Part shown: one piece after another, positions 1 through 6,611 of the stretch
Position numbering within the stretch: position 1 is the stretch's first letter
Layout: each line of letters begins with the position of its first letter
Assembly: GCA_964604465.1 (NCBI GenBank)
Contig: CAZRYZ010000049.1
Span: 1 to 10,051, forward strand
Length of the DNA stretch: 10,051 nt
Direction of reading: 5' to 3'
DNA from: Fluviibacter sp964604465
GTDB taxonomy: Bacteria > Pseudomonadota > Gammaproteobacteria > Burkholderiales > Rhodocyclaceae
Made by a program: the position numbers and the translations under genes
Notes under the pieces: generated by a model
The model's input: the letters and a program-made list of their open reading frames with translations, nothing else
Told to the model about the DNA's origin: nothing
Database searches by the model: none

Positions 1-684
1 CGCCAGGATGAAAAACGTGGGCGCGTCTTCTCGCGTCTGGCTAAAGAAATCACCGTAGCCGCCAAGATGGGCGGCGGAGATATTAACTTTAACCCACGCT
101 TGCGCATGGCAATTGACCGCGCTAAAGGCGTCAATATGCCGGCAGACAACATCGACCGCGCAGTTAAAAAGGGTACGGGCGAGCTGGAAGGCGTGGATTA
201 CGTTGAGCTCCGCTACGAGGGCTACGGTCTTGGCGGCGCTGCCGTGATCGTCGATTGCCTGACGGATAACAAGACCCGCACCGTGGCCGATGTGCGCCAT
301 GCCTTCTCGAAGCATGGTGGCAACCTGGGTACCGACGGTTGCGTGGCTTTCCAGTTTCAGCATTGCGGGCAGTTCCTGTTTGCCCCGGGCACTGATGAGG
401 CTAAGCTGATGGATACCGCCATCGAAGCCGGTGCCGAAGATGTGCAAACGCATGAGGATGGTGCGCTGGAAGTGCTCTGCGCGCCAAATGACTTTGGTGC
501 CGTCCAGGAAGCACTGACCGCCGCCGGATTTAAGCCAGAAATGGCCGAGGTCACCATGCGCCCACTCAATGAAAGCGAGCTCACCGGCGATGACGCGCTA
601 AAGATGCAAAAGCTGATCGACGCGATCGAAGCGCTGGACGATGTCCAGGCGGTTTATACCAGCGCCGTCTTCGACGAGGCCTGA
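1..684 (+). CDS. yebC: YebC/PmpR family protein, 5'-truncated by window edge
   Basis: The frame is open from base 1 and gives 227 residues to a TGA at 682-684. The first residues (RQDEKRGRVF) match the family region about 15 residues after the usual MAGHSKW start, so only a short N-terminus is missing. Family hallmarks are visible: GGGDINFNPRLR near residue 23, YEGYG, the DCLTDNKTRTVADVRHAFSK block followed by GGNLGTDG, then EAGAEDV and the C-terminal DDVQAVY. The family has three domains and a cytoplasmic role. It was long annotated as a DNA-binding transcriptional regulator (PmpR in Pseudomonas); more recent work on YebC/TACO1 relatives points to a ribosome-associated role that helps translation through proline stretches. 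Which applies here cannot be told from sequence. It sits 4 bases upstream of ruvC, the usual neighbour, and is probably co-transcribed with it. Confidence 0.95.
   Translation, partial: RQDEKRGRVFSRLAKEITVAAKMGGGDINFNPRLRMAIDRAKGVNMPADNIDRAVKKGTGELEGVDYVELRYEGYGLGGAAVIVDCLTDNKTRTVADVRHAFSKHGGNLGTDGCVAFQFQHCGQFLFAPGTDEAKLMDTAIEAGAEDVQTHEDGALEVLCAPNDFGAVQEALTAAGFKPEMAEVTMRPLNESELTGDDALKMQKLIDAIEALDDVQAVYTSAVFDEA
676..679 (+). promoter_or_regulatory. Ribosome binding site deciding the ruvC start
   Basis: A GAGG motif overlaps the end of yebC and lies 9 bases before a TTG codon at 689. No comparable motif is seen before the in-frame ATG at 641. This favours TTG as the ruvC start. Confidence 0.5.
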
Positions 685-688
685 TACC

Positions 689-1312
689 TTGCCGCCGGTC
701 ACGCGCACGACACCCGCTGCCGTTACCAGAATCCTGGGCATTGACCCGGGGCTTCGCATGACCGGTTTTGGGGTCATTGATGTGCAGGGACAGAAACTGC
801 GTTACGTGGCCAGCGGCTGCATCAAATCGAATGGTGAGCAGCAACTGCCGGAGCGGCTGCATACGCTATTTGAGGGCGTGAGCGAGATCATCGATACCTA
901 CCGGCCGGATGTGGCGGCTGTGGAGCAGGTTTTTTCCAACGTGAACCCGCAATCAACACTACTTCTGGGTCAGGCGCGCGGGGCGGCTATCACCGCCTTG
1001 GTCGCCAAAGCCCTGGCCGTGAGCGAATACACGGCGTTACAGGTGAAGCAATCGGTCGTCGGGCACGGCAAGGCCGCCAAGCAACAGGTGGCCCATATGG
1101 TGATGCGCCTGCTCACCCTACCCGGCGAGCCCGGCAGCGATGCGGCCGATGCGCTGGCCTGTGCGATCTGTCATGCGCATGCCACCCAGGGGATGGGCCA
1201 ACTGGCCGCGCCGGGTCGCCGGCAACGCGGTGGCCGACTCCTTGCTCTGGCCGATAGCGAAAGCGTTGGCCACGCTAAAGTACGCGCCACCCCACGGAGA
1301 GCTGCTGCATGA
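689..1312 (+). CDS. ruvC: Crossover junction endodeoxyribonuclease RuvC
   Basis: RuvC is the dimeric resolvase that cuts Holliday junctions symmetrically with Mg2+, acting with RuvAB in the cytoplasm. With the TTG start it has 207 residues. The RNase H-like fold motifs are present: ILGIDPG (catalytic D19), AAVEQVF (E79), QVKQSVVGHGKA, and the final acidic pair in GSDAADALA (D151 and D154), so all four catalytic acids are intact. I chose TTG at 689 because it follows the yebC stop by 4 bases and has a GAGG 9 bases upstream. The alternative ATG at 641 would overlap yebC by 44 bases and add 16 residues unlike the family. Even so, there are about 12 residues before the usual start of the fold and an arginine-rich tail about 20 residues longer than in E. 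coli RuvC. The stop overlaps the ruvA start (ATGA), implying coupled translation. Confidence 0.93.
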   Translation: MPPVTRTTPAAVTRILGIDPGLRMTGFGVIDVQGQKLRYVASGCIKSNGEQQLPERLHTLFEGVSEIIDTYRPDVAAVEQVFSNVNPQSTLLLGQARGAAITALVAKALAVSEYTALQVKQSVVGHGKAAKQQVAHMVMRLLTLPGEPGSDAADALACAICHAHATQGMGQLAAPGRRQRGGRLLALADSESVGHAKVRATPRRAAA

Positions 1313-1905
1313 TCGGACGCCTGCAAGGCCGCTTATTGGCCAAACACCCGCCGTCGATTCTGCTCGACGTCAATGGCGTCGGCTACGAAGTCGATGTCTC
1401 CATGAATACCTTCTGCGAGCTACCGGCGCTAGATGCGCCGGTAACCTTACACATCCACATGGCCGTCCGTGAGGATGGCCATTTTCTGTATGGCTTTCTG
1501 ACCGAGAGTGAACGCGTTGCCTTCCGCCAGCTGATCAAGATCTCCGGTGTCGGCGCCCGCATGGCGCTCGCCGTTCTTTCGGGGTTGAACGTTGACGAGC
1601 TGGCCGCGGCCATTGCCCGCCAGGATGTGGCCTGCTTTACGCGCATCCCCGGTATCGGCAAAAAGACGGCAGAACGGTTACTGCTTGAACTCAAGGGCAA
1701 GCTGGATCTGGTGGTCGGTGGCAGCGCCGTTGGCACCCCTGGCCAGATCGCAGCGGCCGACCCGCTGCAGGACACGGTCGATGCCCTGGTCGCCCTCGGC
1801 TACAATGCCAAAGAGGCACAGGGTGCCATCAAGGCGCTACCGGCAGGCCTGGGCACTGCCGAAGCCATCCGCCTTGCCTTAAAACAGTTGTCCGGTCTGA
1901 AATAG
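1309..1905 (+). CDS. ruvA: Holliday junction branch migration complex subunit RuvA
   Basis: RuvA binds the four-way junction as a tetramer or octamer and loads the RuvB motor. The protein has 198 residues, close to the usual length. Domain I (OB fold) spans about 1-63, beginning MIGRLQGRLL and ending with the FLYGFL strand. Domain II has two helix-hairpin-helix motifs: KISGVGARMAL (about 77-87) and RIPGIGKKTAERLL (about 112-125). A low-complexity linker (about 133-152) leads to the RuvB-binding domain III (about 153-198), with VDALVALGYNAKEA. A GGAGAG ribosome binding site at 1296-1301 sits 7 bases before the ATG, inside the end of ruvC. The ruvC stop overlaps this start by ATGA. Confidence 0.97.
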   Translation: MIGRLQGRLLAKHPPSILLDVNGVGYEVDVSMNTFCELPALDAPVTLHIHMAVREDGHFLYGFLTESERVAFRQLIKISGVGARMALAVLSGLNVDELAAAIARQDVACFTRIPGIGKKTAERLLLELKGKLDLVVGGSAVGTPGQIAAADPLQDTVDALVALGYNAKEAQGAIKALPAGLGTAEAIRLALKQLSGLK

Positions 1906-1929
1906 CCCGATCTATCAAGGAATAAGCGC

Positions 1930-2991
1930 ATGTACGCTCCCGGACTGCAACTTGCCCGCATCACGATTGTGACCCTGCTCATCATCGGTGTGCTCTGGGT
2001 GTTGCGCCCCTTCCTCTCACCGCTGCTCACCGCGCTGATCATCGTGATCGCCACCTGGAAGCCCTACCACTGGCTGGAGGGTCGGCTCGGCGGCCGCAAG
2101 ACCATTGCTGCAGGTCTGATGACGGTGCTGCTCACCATTCTCATTCTGATCCCCATGTTCTTTCTAGGCGGCCAGGTGACCAAGGTCGCCGCCCTGCTCG
2201 TGGAAGCCATCGGCCAGAAGCTGGGCGCGGGCATCCCGCAACCACCGGAATGGCTGATCACCCTGCCGATGGTGGGCGAACATATTCAGGAGACCTGGCG
2301 CCATCTCTTTAATGACACGGGCGCCCTGAACGAAATTCTGCAGCGCATGTACGAACCAGCGCGCCGCATCATTACTGGCATTGCCTCGGGTGTGGCCAAT
2401 GGCGTCCTGCAGATTGTGCTGGCCATCTTCATTGCCTTCTTCGCCTACCGGGACGGCGAACAGTGGGCGCACTGGTTGCGCAGCGCCGCCCGCCGGATTA
2501 GCGGTGATATCGGCACCCACATGGTCGACGTGGCGGGCAAAACGATTCTGGGTGTGATGGTCGGCGTGCTCGGCACCGCGGCAGCACAGGGGTTGGTGGC
2601 TTACATCGGTTACAAGATCGCCAGCGTACCCAATGCCGGCCTGCTCGCCGCCGCCACCTTCATGACTTCGATGCTGCCGGCCGGCCCGGTGCTGATCTGG
2701 TTGGGCGCCTCATACTGGCTTTACGATCAGGGGCTCACCGGCTGGGCGATTTTCATGGCAGCCTGGGGCACCTTCGGCATCAGCAGTGTGGATAATGTCG
2801 TCCGCCCGATCCTGATTGCCCATACCGCCAGCCTGCCCTTCCTGCTGATCGCACTCGGCACTTTTGGCGGCATCCTGGCATTCGGCTTTGTCGGGCTGTT
2901 CATTGGCCCGACGCTGCTGGCACTGGCCGTGGCGATTGCCCATCAGTGGCTCAGCCATCGCAGCACCGTGACCCATTCGGAGCGCCTGTGA
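1930..2991 (+). CDS. AI-2E/PerM family (UPF0118) membrane protein
   Basis: This 353-residue integral inner-membrane protein belongs to the AI-2E transporter (PerM/TqsA-like, Pfam PF01594) family. Hydrophobic segments lie at about 12-42, 59-81, 150-172, 205-230, 235-262, 268-284 and 300-338, with a soluble stretch of about 70 residues (about 83-148) between the early and late segments, as is usual. The family signature is clear: DNVVRPILI (288-296), then GTFGGILAFG and FVGLFIGPTLLALA (310-333). Members have been linked to autoinducer-2 export or Na+/H+ exchange; the substrate here is unknown and the name should not be read as proven function. AAGGAA at 1917-1922 lies 7 bases before the ATG. 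The gene interrupts ruvA-ruvB, and its stop overlaps the ruvB GTG start (GTGA), so it is built into the operon. Codon and base use look like the neighbours, with no sign of recent transfer. Confidence 0.92.
   Translation: MYAPGLQLARITIVTLLIIGVLWVLRPFLSPLLTALIIVIATWKPYHWLEGRLGGRKTIAAGLMTVLLTILILIPMFFLGGQVTKVAALLVEAIGQKLGAGIPQPPEWLITLPMVGEHIQETWRHLFNDTGALNEILQRMYEPARRIITGIASGVANGVLQIVLAIFIAFFAYRDGEQWAHWLRSAARRISGDIGTHMVDVAGKTILGVMVGVLGTAAAQGLVAYIGYKIASVPNAGLLAAATFMTSMLPAGPVLIWLGASYWLYDQGLTGWAIFMAAWGTFGISSVDNVVRPILIAHTASLPFLLIALGTFGGILAFGFVGLFIGPTLLALAVAIAHQWLSHRSTVTHSERL
2979..2982 (+). promoter_or_regulatory. Ribosome binding site for the GTG start of ruvB
   Basis: A GGAG motif inside the 3' end of the AI-2E gene lies 5 bases before GTG at 2988, supporting that start over the ATG at 2946. 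Confidence 0.5.
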
Positions 2992-4064
2992 TCGAGACTG
3001 AAGACTTCTCTGCCGGCGCTGATCGTCTGATCGATGCCGGACCAGCCTCGCGCCAGGAAGAAGCCTTAGAGCGCGCCCTTCGCCCAAAGCGCTTGGCCGA
3101 ATACACGGGTCAGCATAAGGTGCGCGATCAACTGGGGCTCTTTATCGAAGCTGCCAGAAAGCGCGGTGATGCGCTGGATCATGTACTGCTCTTCGGTCCA
3201 CCGGGTCTGGGTAAAACCACGCTGGCTCACATCATCGCGCACGAACTGGGTGTCAATCTGCGCCAGACCAGTGGCCCGGTTCTTGAGCGCCCGGGTGATT
3301 TGGCCGCGCTGTTGACCAACCTCGAACCGCACGACGTGCTGTTCATTGATGAGATTCATCGCCTGTCGCCAGTGGTTGAGGAAATTCTCTACCCGGCGCT
3401 CGAGGATTACCAGATCGATATCATGATCGGCGAAGGCCCAGCTGCCCGCTCGGTCAAACTCGATCTTCCCCCGTTTACGCTGGTCGGCGCCACCACGCGC
3501 GCCGGTATGCTAACCAACCCGCTGCGCGACCGTTTTGGCATCGTCTCCCGCCTGGAGTTTTACGCACCGGAAGATCTGCAGCAGATCGTGCTGCGCTCGG
3601 CCCGCCTGCTGGAAATGGACCTGGCCGATGACGGTGCTCTGGAAGTGGCGCGCCGCTCACGCGGAACCCCACGCATTGCCAATCGCCTGCTCCGCCGGCT
3701 GCGCGACTACGCCGATATCCGCGCTGCTGATCATCAGGGCGGCATTGATGCCCGCATTGCCGATGCCGCGCTGTCGATGCTGGATGTCGACACCGTGGGC
3801 CTGGATCTGATGGACCGCAAGCTGTTACTGGCCGTGATCGAAAAATTCGGGGGTGGCCCTGTGGGCGTCGACAACCTGGCTGCTGCCATTGGCGAAGCCC
3901 GCGACACCATTGAAGATGTGCTGGAGCCCTTCCTGATCCAGCAGGGGTATCTGCAACGTACTCCGCGGGGTCGGGTTGCGACCAGCCGAGTTTATCTGCA
4001 CCTTGGGCTACCGGCACCCGCCGACAACAACAATATGCCGCTCTGGCAAAGCGAAGAGCGCTAG
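2988..4064 (+). CDS. ruvB: Holliday junction branch migration ATPase RuvB
   Basis: RuvB is the hexameric AAA+ motor that pumps DNA through the RuvA-bound junction. With the GTG start it has 358 residues beginning MIETED, matching the usual N-terminus. Visible motifs are Walker A GPPGLGKT (70-77), Walker B LFIDEIH (118-124), the highly conserved HRLSPVVEEILYPALEDY region, sensor 1 and arginine-finger region GATTR (167-171), sensor 2 GTPRIANRL (226-234, R229), and a C-terminal winged helix containing QRTPRGRVAT (323-332). All ATPase residues are present. The longer frame from ATG at 2946 would add 14 residues unlike the family and overlap the upstream gene by 46 bases. The GTGA junction with the AI-2E gene implies coupled translation. 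A short polar tail (about 343-358, DNNNMPLWQSEER) follows the winged helix. Confidence 0.97.
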   Translation: MIETEDFSAGADRLIDAGPASRQEEALERALRPKRLAEYTGQHKVRDQLGLFIEAARKRGDALDHVLLFGPPGLGKTTLAHIIAHELGVNLRQTSGPVLERPGDLAALLTNLEPHDVLFIDEIHRLSPVVEEILYPALEDYQIDIMIGEGPAARSVKLDLPPFTLVGATTRAGMLTNPLRDRFGIVSRLEFYAPEDLQQIVLRSARLLEMDLADDGALEVARRSRGTPRIANRLLRRLRDYADIRAADHQGGIDARIADAALSMLDVDTVGLDLMDRKLLLAVIEKFGGGPVGVDNLAAAIGEARDTIEDVLEPFLIQQGYLQRTPRGRVATSRVYLHLGLPAPADNNNMPLWQSEER

Positions 4065-4074
4065 GGCGTTCGGC

Positions 4075-4500
4075 ATGACCACCTTTACTCATCCTGTCCG
4101 TATCTATTACGAAGACACCGATGCCGGTGGCGTGGTCTATTACGCCAATTACCTGAAGTTCTTCGAGCGCTGCCGGACAGAATGGCTGCGTTCCCTGGGG
4201 CACCATCAGGTGGACCTGCTGGCCCAGCACGGCATTGCTTTCGTCGTGAAATCCGTGGCCGCCGACTACAAGCGCCCCGGCCGACTCGATGACGCCCTGG
4301 AAGCCGGTTTGCGCCTGACCCACCTGGGCAGGGCCCAATTGCAATTCGAACAGTGGGTTGAGCGCCTCAACCCCGATGGCACGCGCGACACTCTGGTCTC
4401 GGGGCAGGTCAAGCTGGCCTGTGTCAACCTGAAGACCCTCCGACCCGTTTCTATACCCGACTGGCTGCACCACCAACTTCAACCTGGCGACGCATTATGA
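4075..4500 (+). CDS. ybgC: Tol-Pal-associated acyl-CoA thioesterase YbgC
   Basis: This is a hotdog-fold thioesterase of the 4-hydroxybenzoyl-CoA thioesterase class, 141 residues long, cytoplasmic or membrane-associated. The family hydrolyses acyl-CoA (short-chain in Haemophilus YbgC) and is linked to phospholipid metabolism; its exact role in Tol-Pal is unsettled. The active-site block YYEDTDAGGVVYYANY is at 11-26, with the catalytic Asp equivalent at D16. FERCRTEWLRSLG and the core strand FVVKSVAADYKRPGRLDD follow. The ATG at 4075 places the strand PVRIYYED at the usual distance. The frame is open further upstream (to ATG 3976), but that part is out-of-frame ruvB sequence. A modest AGGG at 4063-4066 overlaps the ruvB stop, 8 bases before the start. 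The stop overlaps the tolQ start (ATGA). Confidence 0.95.
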   Translation: MTTFTHPVRIYYEDTDAGGVVYYANYLKFFERCRTEWLRSLGHHQVDLLAQHGIAFVVKSVAADYKRPGRLDDALEAGLRLTHLGRAQLQFEQWVERLNPDGTRDTLVSGQVKLACVNLKTLRPVSIPDWLHHQLQPGDAL

Positions 4501-5174
4501 ATCCAACTCAAGACATGTCCATCCTGCACCTGGTGTTTAACGCCGGGCCTGTGGTTCAGGGCATCATGCTCCTACTGCTCATCGTTTCTTTCATGTCCTG
4601 GTACTACATCTTCCTGAAGTGGATGACGATCCGTGCCGAGAAGCAGAAGTCCAGCGAATTCGAAGCCTCTTTCTGGTCGGGCAGCAGCCTGAACGATCTG
4701 TACCAGGCCGCCCTGAACGACCGGCACAATGCCGGTGCACTTGAGCGGATCTTCGAATCCGGTCTGCGCGAGTTCAATAAGCTGCGTGACCAGCACCTGC
4801 TCGAATCCAAGGATATTCTGGATGGCTCGCGTCGTGCCATGCGCGCCACCTACCAGCGCGAGCTTGATCGGATTGAGTCGCACCTGGCTTTTCTGGCGTC
4901 GACCGGCTCGGTCTCACCGTATGTGGGTCTTTTCGGTACCGTCTGGGGCATCATGCACGCCTTCCGCGGGCTGGCCAATGTGGGCCAGGCCACGCTGTCT
5001 TCGGTCGCACCTGGCATTGCCGAAGCGCTGGTAGCAACGGCCATCGGTCTGTTCGCCGCAATCCCGGCCGTTGTTGCTTACAACCGTTTCTCGTACGACA
5101 TCGACCGCCTGGCCTCGCGCTTTGAATCCTTTATGGAAGAGTTCTCGAACATCCTCCAGCGTCAGATGAAGTAA
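4497..5174 (+). CDS. tolQ: Tol-Pal system inner-membrane motor protein TolQ
   Basis: TolQ is the MotA/TolQ/ExbB-family stator subunit that, as a ring around TolR, turns proton flow into work on TolA. It has 225 residues with three membrane segments at about 18-40, 130-152 and 168-195, separated by a long cytoplasmic loop with the FWSG motif (59-62). The conserved pore region is intact: GSVSPYVGLFGTVWGIMHAF (137-156, T148) and APGIAEALVATAIGLFAAIP (171-190, T181); these threonines correspond to the channel threonines of E. coli TolQ. The ATG at 4497 overlaps the ybgC stop. No strong ribosome binding site precedes it, so coupling to ybgC translation is likely. ATG at 4515 (residue 7) is a possible alternative start. 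Confidence 0.96.
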   Translation: MNPTQDMSILHLVFNAGPVVQGIMLLLLIVSFMSWYYIFLKWMTIRAEKQKSSEFEASFWSGSSLNDLYQAALNDRHNAGALERIFESGLREFNKLRDQHLLESKDILDGSRRAMRATYQRELDRIESHLAFLASTGSVSPYVGLFGTVWGIMHAFRGLANVGQATLSSVAPGIAEALVATAIGLFAAIPAVVAYNRFSYDIDRLASRFESFMEEFSNILQRQMK

Positions 5175-5185
5175 GGGCCTGCGCA

Positions 5186-5599
5186 ATGCGTAACCGCCGT
5201 AAACTCAAGAACGAAATCAACGTCGTCCCGTACATCGACGTGATGCTGGTGCTGCTGGTGATCTTCATGGTCACGGCACCGATGATGCCTACCGGCAATA
5301 TCGACCTGCCCACCGTCGGAGAGGCGGCCACGCCGCCGGCCGCACCCATCGAGGTGACGGTTCGCGAGGATCGCTCGCTGGCTATCGTCGATCGGGGCAG
5401 CAACGGTAAAGAACAGCCCGTCTCACTCGACCAGCTGACCGATCAGCTGCTCGCCATGCAGAAGGGCAATCCGGAAACGCCGGTGCTGATTGCCGGTGCC
5501 AAGAACGTCCCGTACGAAGCCGTGCTCCAGGTGATGGATCAGCTACAACGCGCCCAGATCAAACGGGTCGGCCTGCTCGTGGCGCCCACGGGCAAGTAA
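5186..5599 (+). CDS. tolR: Tol-Pal system protein TolR
   Basis: TolR is the ExbD/TolR-family partner of TolQ, a single-pass inner-membrane protein with a periplasmic domain. It has 137 residues. A short basic N-terminus (RNRRKLKNE) leads into INVVPYIDVMLVLLVIFMV, where D18 is the conserved proton-carrying aspartate of the membrane helix (D23 in E. coli). The periplasmic domain (about 35-137) follows, with IDLPTVGEA and a C-terminal helix/strand ending RVGLLVAPTG. AAGGG at 5173-5177, overlapping the tolQ stop, lies 8 bases before the ATG. The gap from tolQ is 11 bases. Confidence 0.96.
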   Translation: MRNRRKLKNEINVVPYIDVMLVLLVIFMVTAPMMPTGNIDLPTVGEAATPPAAPIEVTVREDRSLAIVDRGSNGKEQPVSLDQLTDQLLAMQKGNPETPVLIAGAKNVPYEAVLQVMDQLQRAQIKRVGLLVAPTGK

Positions 5600-5601
5600 C
5601 C

Positions 5602-5608
5602 GGAGCGG
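5602..5608 (+). promoter_or_regulatory. Ribosome binding site for the TTG start of tolA
   Basis: GGAGCGG lies just after the tolR stop, with the GGAG core 6 bases before TTG at 5612. The first in-frame ATG (5678) has only a weak GATGGG directly before it. Confidence 0.5.
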
Positions 5609-5611
5609 ACG

Positions 5612-6571
5612 TTGTTCTCCGAGTTTCTGAATCACCTCAAGGACTTCTGGTCTGGTCGGCGCTTAGCGGCCGATGGGATGACTCTCGACCGCGATGCCGA
5701 AGACAAGGTCCGCGAACGACGTGCGCTGATCTACACGGTGATCATGCACCTGATTCTGGTGCTGTTTATCGTGATCAGCATCCAGTGGAAGAGCCACGAG
5801 CCTTCTGCCATGCAGGCCGAGATCTGGACACCGCAACAGCTGGCGGCCGCGACCGCCGCGGCACAGCGTGAGGCGCAAACCTATGGCGACCCCACGCCCG
5901 ACCCGACGCCACCCAAGCCGGAGCCAAAACCGGAGCCGCCACCACCGCCCAAGCCTGAGCCCAAACCACAACCTAAACCCCAGCCTAAACCGGAACCGGT
6001 GAAGACCCCGGTGAACCCGAAGGCCGACATTGCCATCAAGCAGGACAAGAAAACCGAAAAAGAAAAGCCGCAACCCAAGACGCCTGAAAAGAAAGACGAT
6101 AAGAAAAAGCCCGAGCCCAAACAGAAGCCGCAGGATGATTTCCTGGAAGAACTGAAGCGCGAAGAACAGAAAATCGCCGCCCAGAAGCAAAAAGCTGCTG
6201 CCGCGGAGGCCCGCGCCCAGCGCGAGGCTGCGCTGCGTGCCCAGGCAGGCGCCGAGGCTAAGGCCACCGGTGCCGAGCGTGCCCGAGGCGACGACCGGAG
6301 TTATCTGGCCAAACTCAAGACCAAGATTCGCGGCAATGTGATTCTGCCGCCCAACGTCATCGGCAACCCGGCAGCTGTGTTCCGGGTGACGCAGCTGCCT
6401 TCGGGCGAGGTAATTGACGTGCGCCTGATCAAATCCAGCGGCAATCCGCAACTGGATGCCGCTGTTGAGCGCGCCATCCGCAAATCATCGCCGCTGCCGA
6501 CACCGGAAGGCCGCTCGCCGGATCGGATTATCGATATCACCTACCTGCCTTTCGAGCGCCCCCCGCAGTAG
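5612..6571 (+). CDS. tolA: Tol-Pal system protein TolA (TonB-like C-terminus)
   Basis: TolA is anchored in the inner membrane, energised by TolQR, and reaches through the periplasm to TolB/Pal. It has 319 residues. After a cytoplasmic N-terminus (1-36) there is one membrane helix (about 38-57) with the SHEPSA motif just outside. A proline-rich stalk follows (about 93-130, PKPEP/PKPQP repeats), then a lysine-rich charged stretch (about 137-175) and an Ala/Glu/Arg/Lys helical stalk (about 176-226). The C-terminal TonB/TolA-type domain (about 228-319) contains YLAKLKTKIRGNV, SGEVIDVRLIKSSGN and LDAAVERAI. It has no cysteines. The TTG start is supported by GGAG 6 bases upstream; ATG at 5678 (residue 23) is an alternative that keeps the membrane helix. 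The stalk differs from the alanine-rich helical stalk of E. coli TolA. Confidence 0.93.
   Translation: MFSEFLNHLKDFWSGRRLAADGMTLDRDAEDKVRERRALIYTVIMHLILVLFIVISIQWKSHEPSAMQAEIWTPQQLAAATAAAQREAQTYGDPTPDPTPPKPEPKPEPPPPPKPEPKPQPKPQPKPEPVKTPVNPKADIAIKQDKKTEKEKPQPKTPEKKDDKKKPEPKQKPQDDFLEELKREEQKIAAQKQKAAAAEARAQREAALRAQAGAEAKATGAERARGDDRSYLAKLKTKIRGNVILPPNVIGNPAAVFRVTQLPSGEVIDVRLIKSSGNPQLDAAVERAIRKSSPLPTPEGRSPDRIIDITYLPFERPPQ
5912..5998 (+). repeat. Degenerate KPEP/KPQP coding repeat in tolA
   Basis: Six-base units coding Lys-Pro and Glu-Pro or Gln-Pro alternate through residues 101-129 of TolA, broken by five successive prolines (109-113, bases 5936-5950). Codons vary between units (ccg, cca, ccc, cct), so the repeat is kept at protein rather than DNA level. 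It forms a stiff extended stalk, as in TonB. Confidence 0.8.
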
Positions 6572-6598
6572 GTTCAGATTCTCTTAATTCGTATCTTT

Positions 6599-6604
6599 TA
6601 TAAT
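6599..6604 (+). promoter_or_regulatory. Candidate -10 box (TATAAT) just before tolB
   Basis: A perfect sigma-70 -10 consensus lies 7 bases before the tolB ATG, in a short AT-rich spacer (6573-6607) within GC-rich DNA. A normal transcription start 6-8 bases downstream would fall at or right beside the ATG. The -35 element is poor: TTCAGA at 6573-6578 has 4 of 6 matches, but the spacer is 20 bases. No Shine-Dalgarno motif is seen before tolB. Confidence 0.45.
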
Positions 6605-6611
6605 TGACCCC

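Noticed and set aside
641..688. ATG at 641 as the ruvC start
   Set aside because: It would overlap yebC by 44 bases, has no ribosome binding site, and adds residues unlike RuvC; TTG 689 with GAGG fits better.
2946..2987. ATG at 2946 as the ruvB start
   Set aside because: GTG 2988 gives the familiar MIET N-terminus, has GGAG upstream, and avoids a 46-base overlap.
3976..4074. Longer ybgC reading frame from ATG 3976
   Set aside because: The extra 33 residues are out-of-frame ruvB sequence; ATG 4075 starts at the usual place before the hotdog-fold motif.
3475..4482. Long open frame on the - strand across ruvB and ybgC (335 codons)
   Set aside because: It lies opposite two clear genes, has a low-complexity Arg/Pro/Gly-rich translation typical of GC-rich antisense frames, and resembles no family I know.
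5912..5998. Tandem DNA repeat or CRISPR-like array
   Set aside because: The periodicity is 6 bases with variable codons and lies inside the tolA reading frame; there are no spacers.
5663..6451. Long open frame on the - strand across tolA (262 codons)
   Set aside because: It is the reverse image of the Pro/Lys-rich repeat (giving Leu/Gly/Phe/Arg runs) and is explained by tolA composition.
6604..6609. TTGACC as a -35 box overlapping the tolB start
   Set aside because: It matches at 5 of 6 positions, but no -10-like hexamer is found 15-18 bases downstream.
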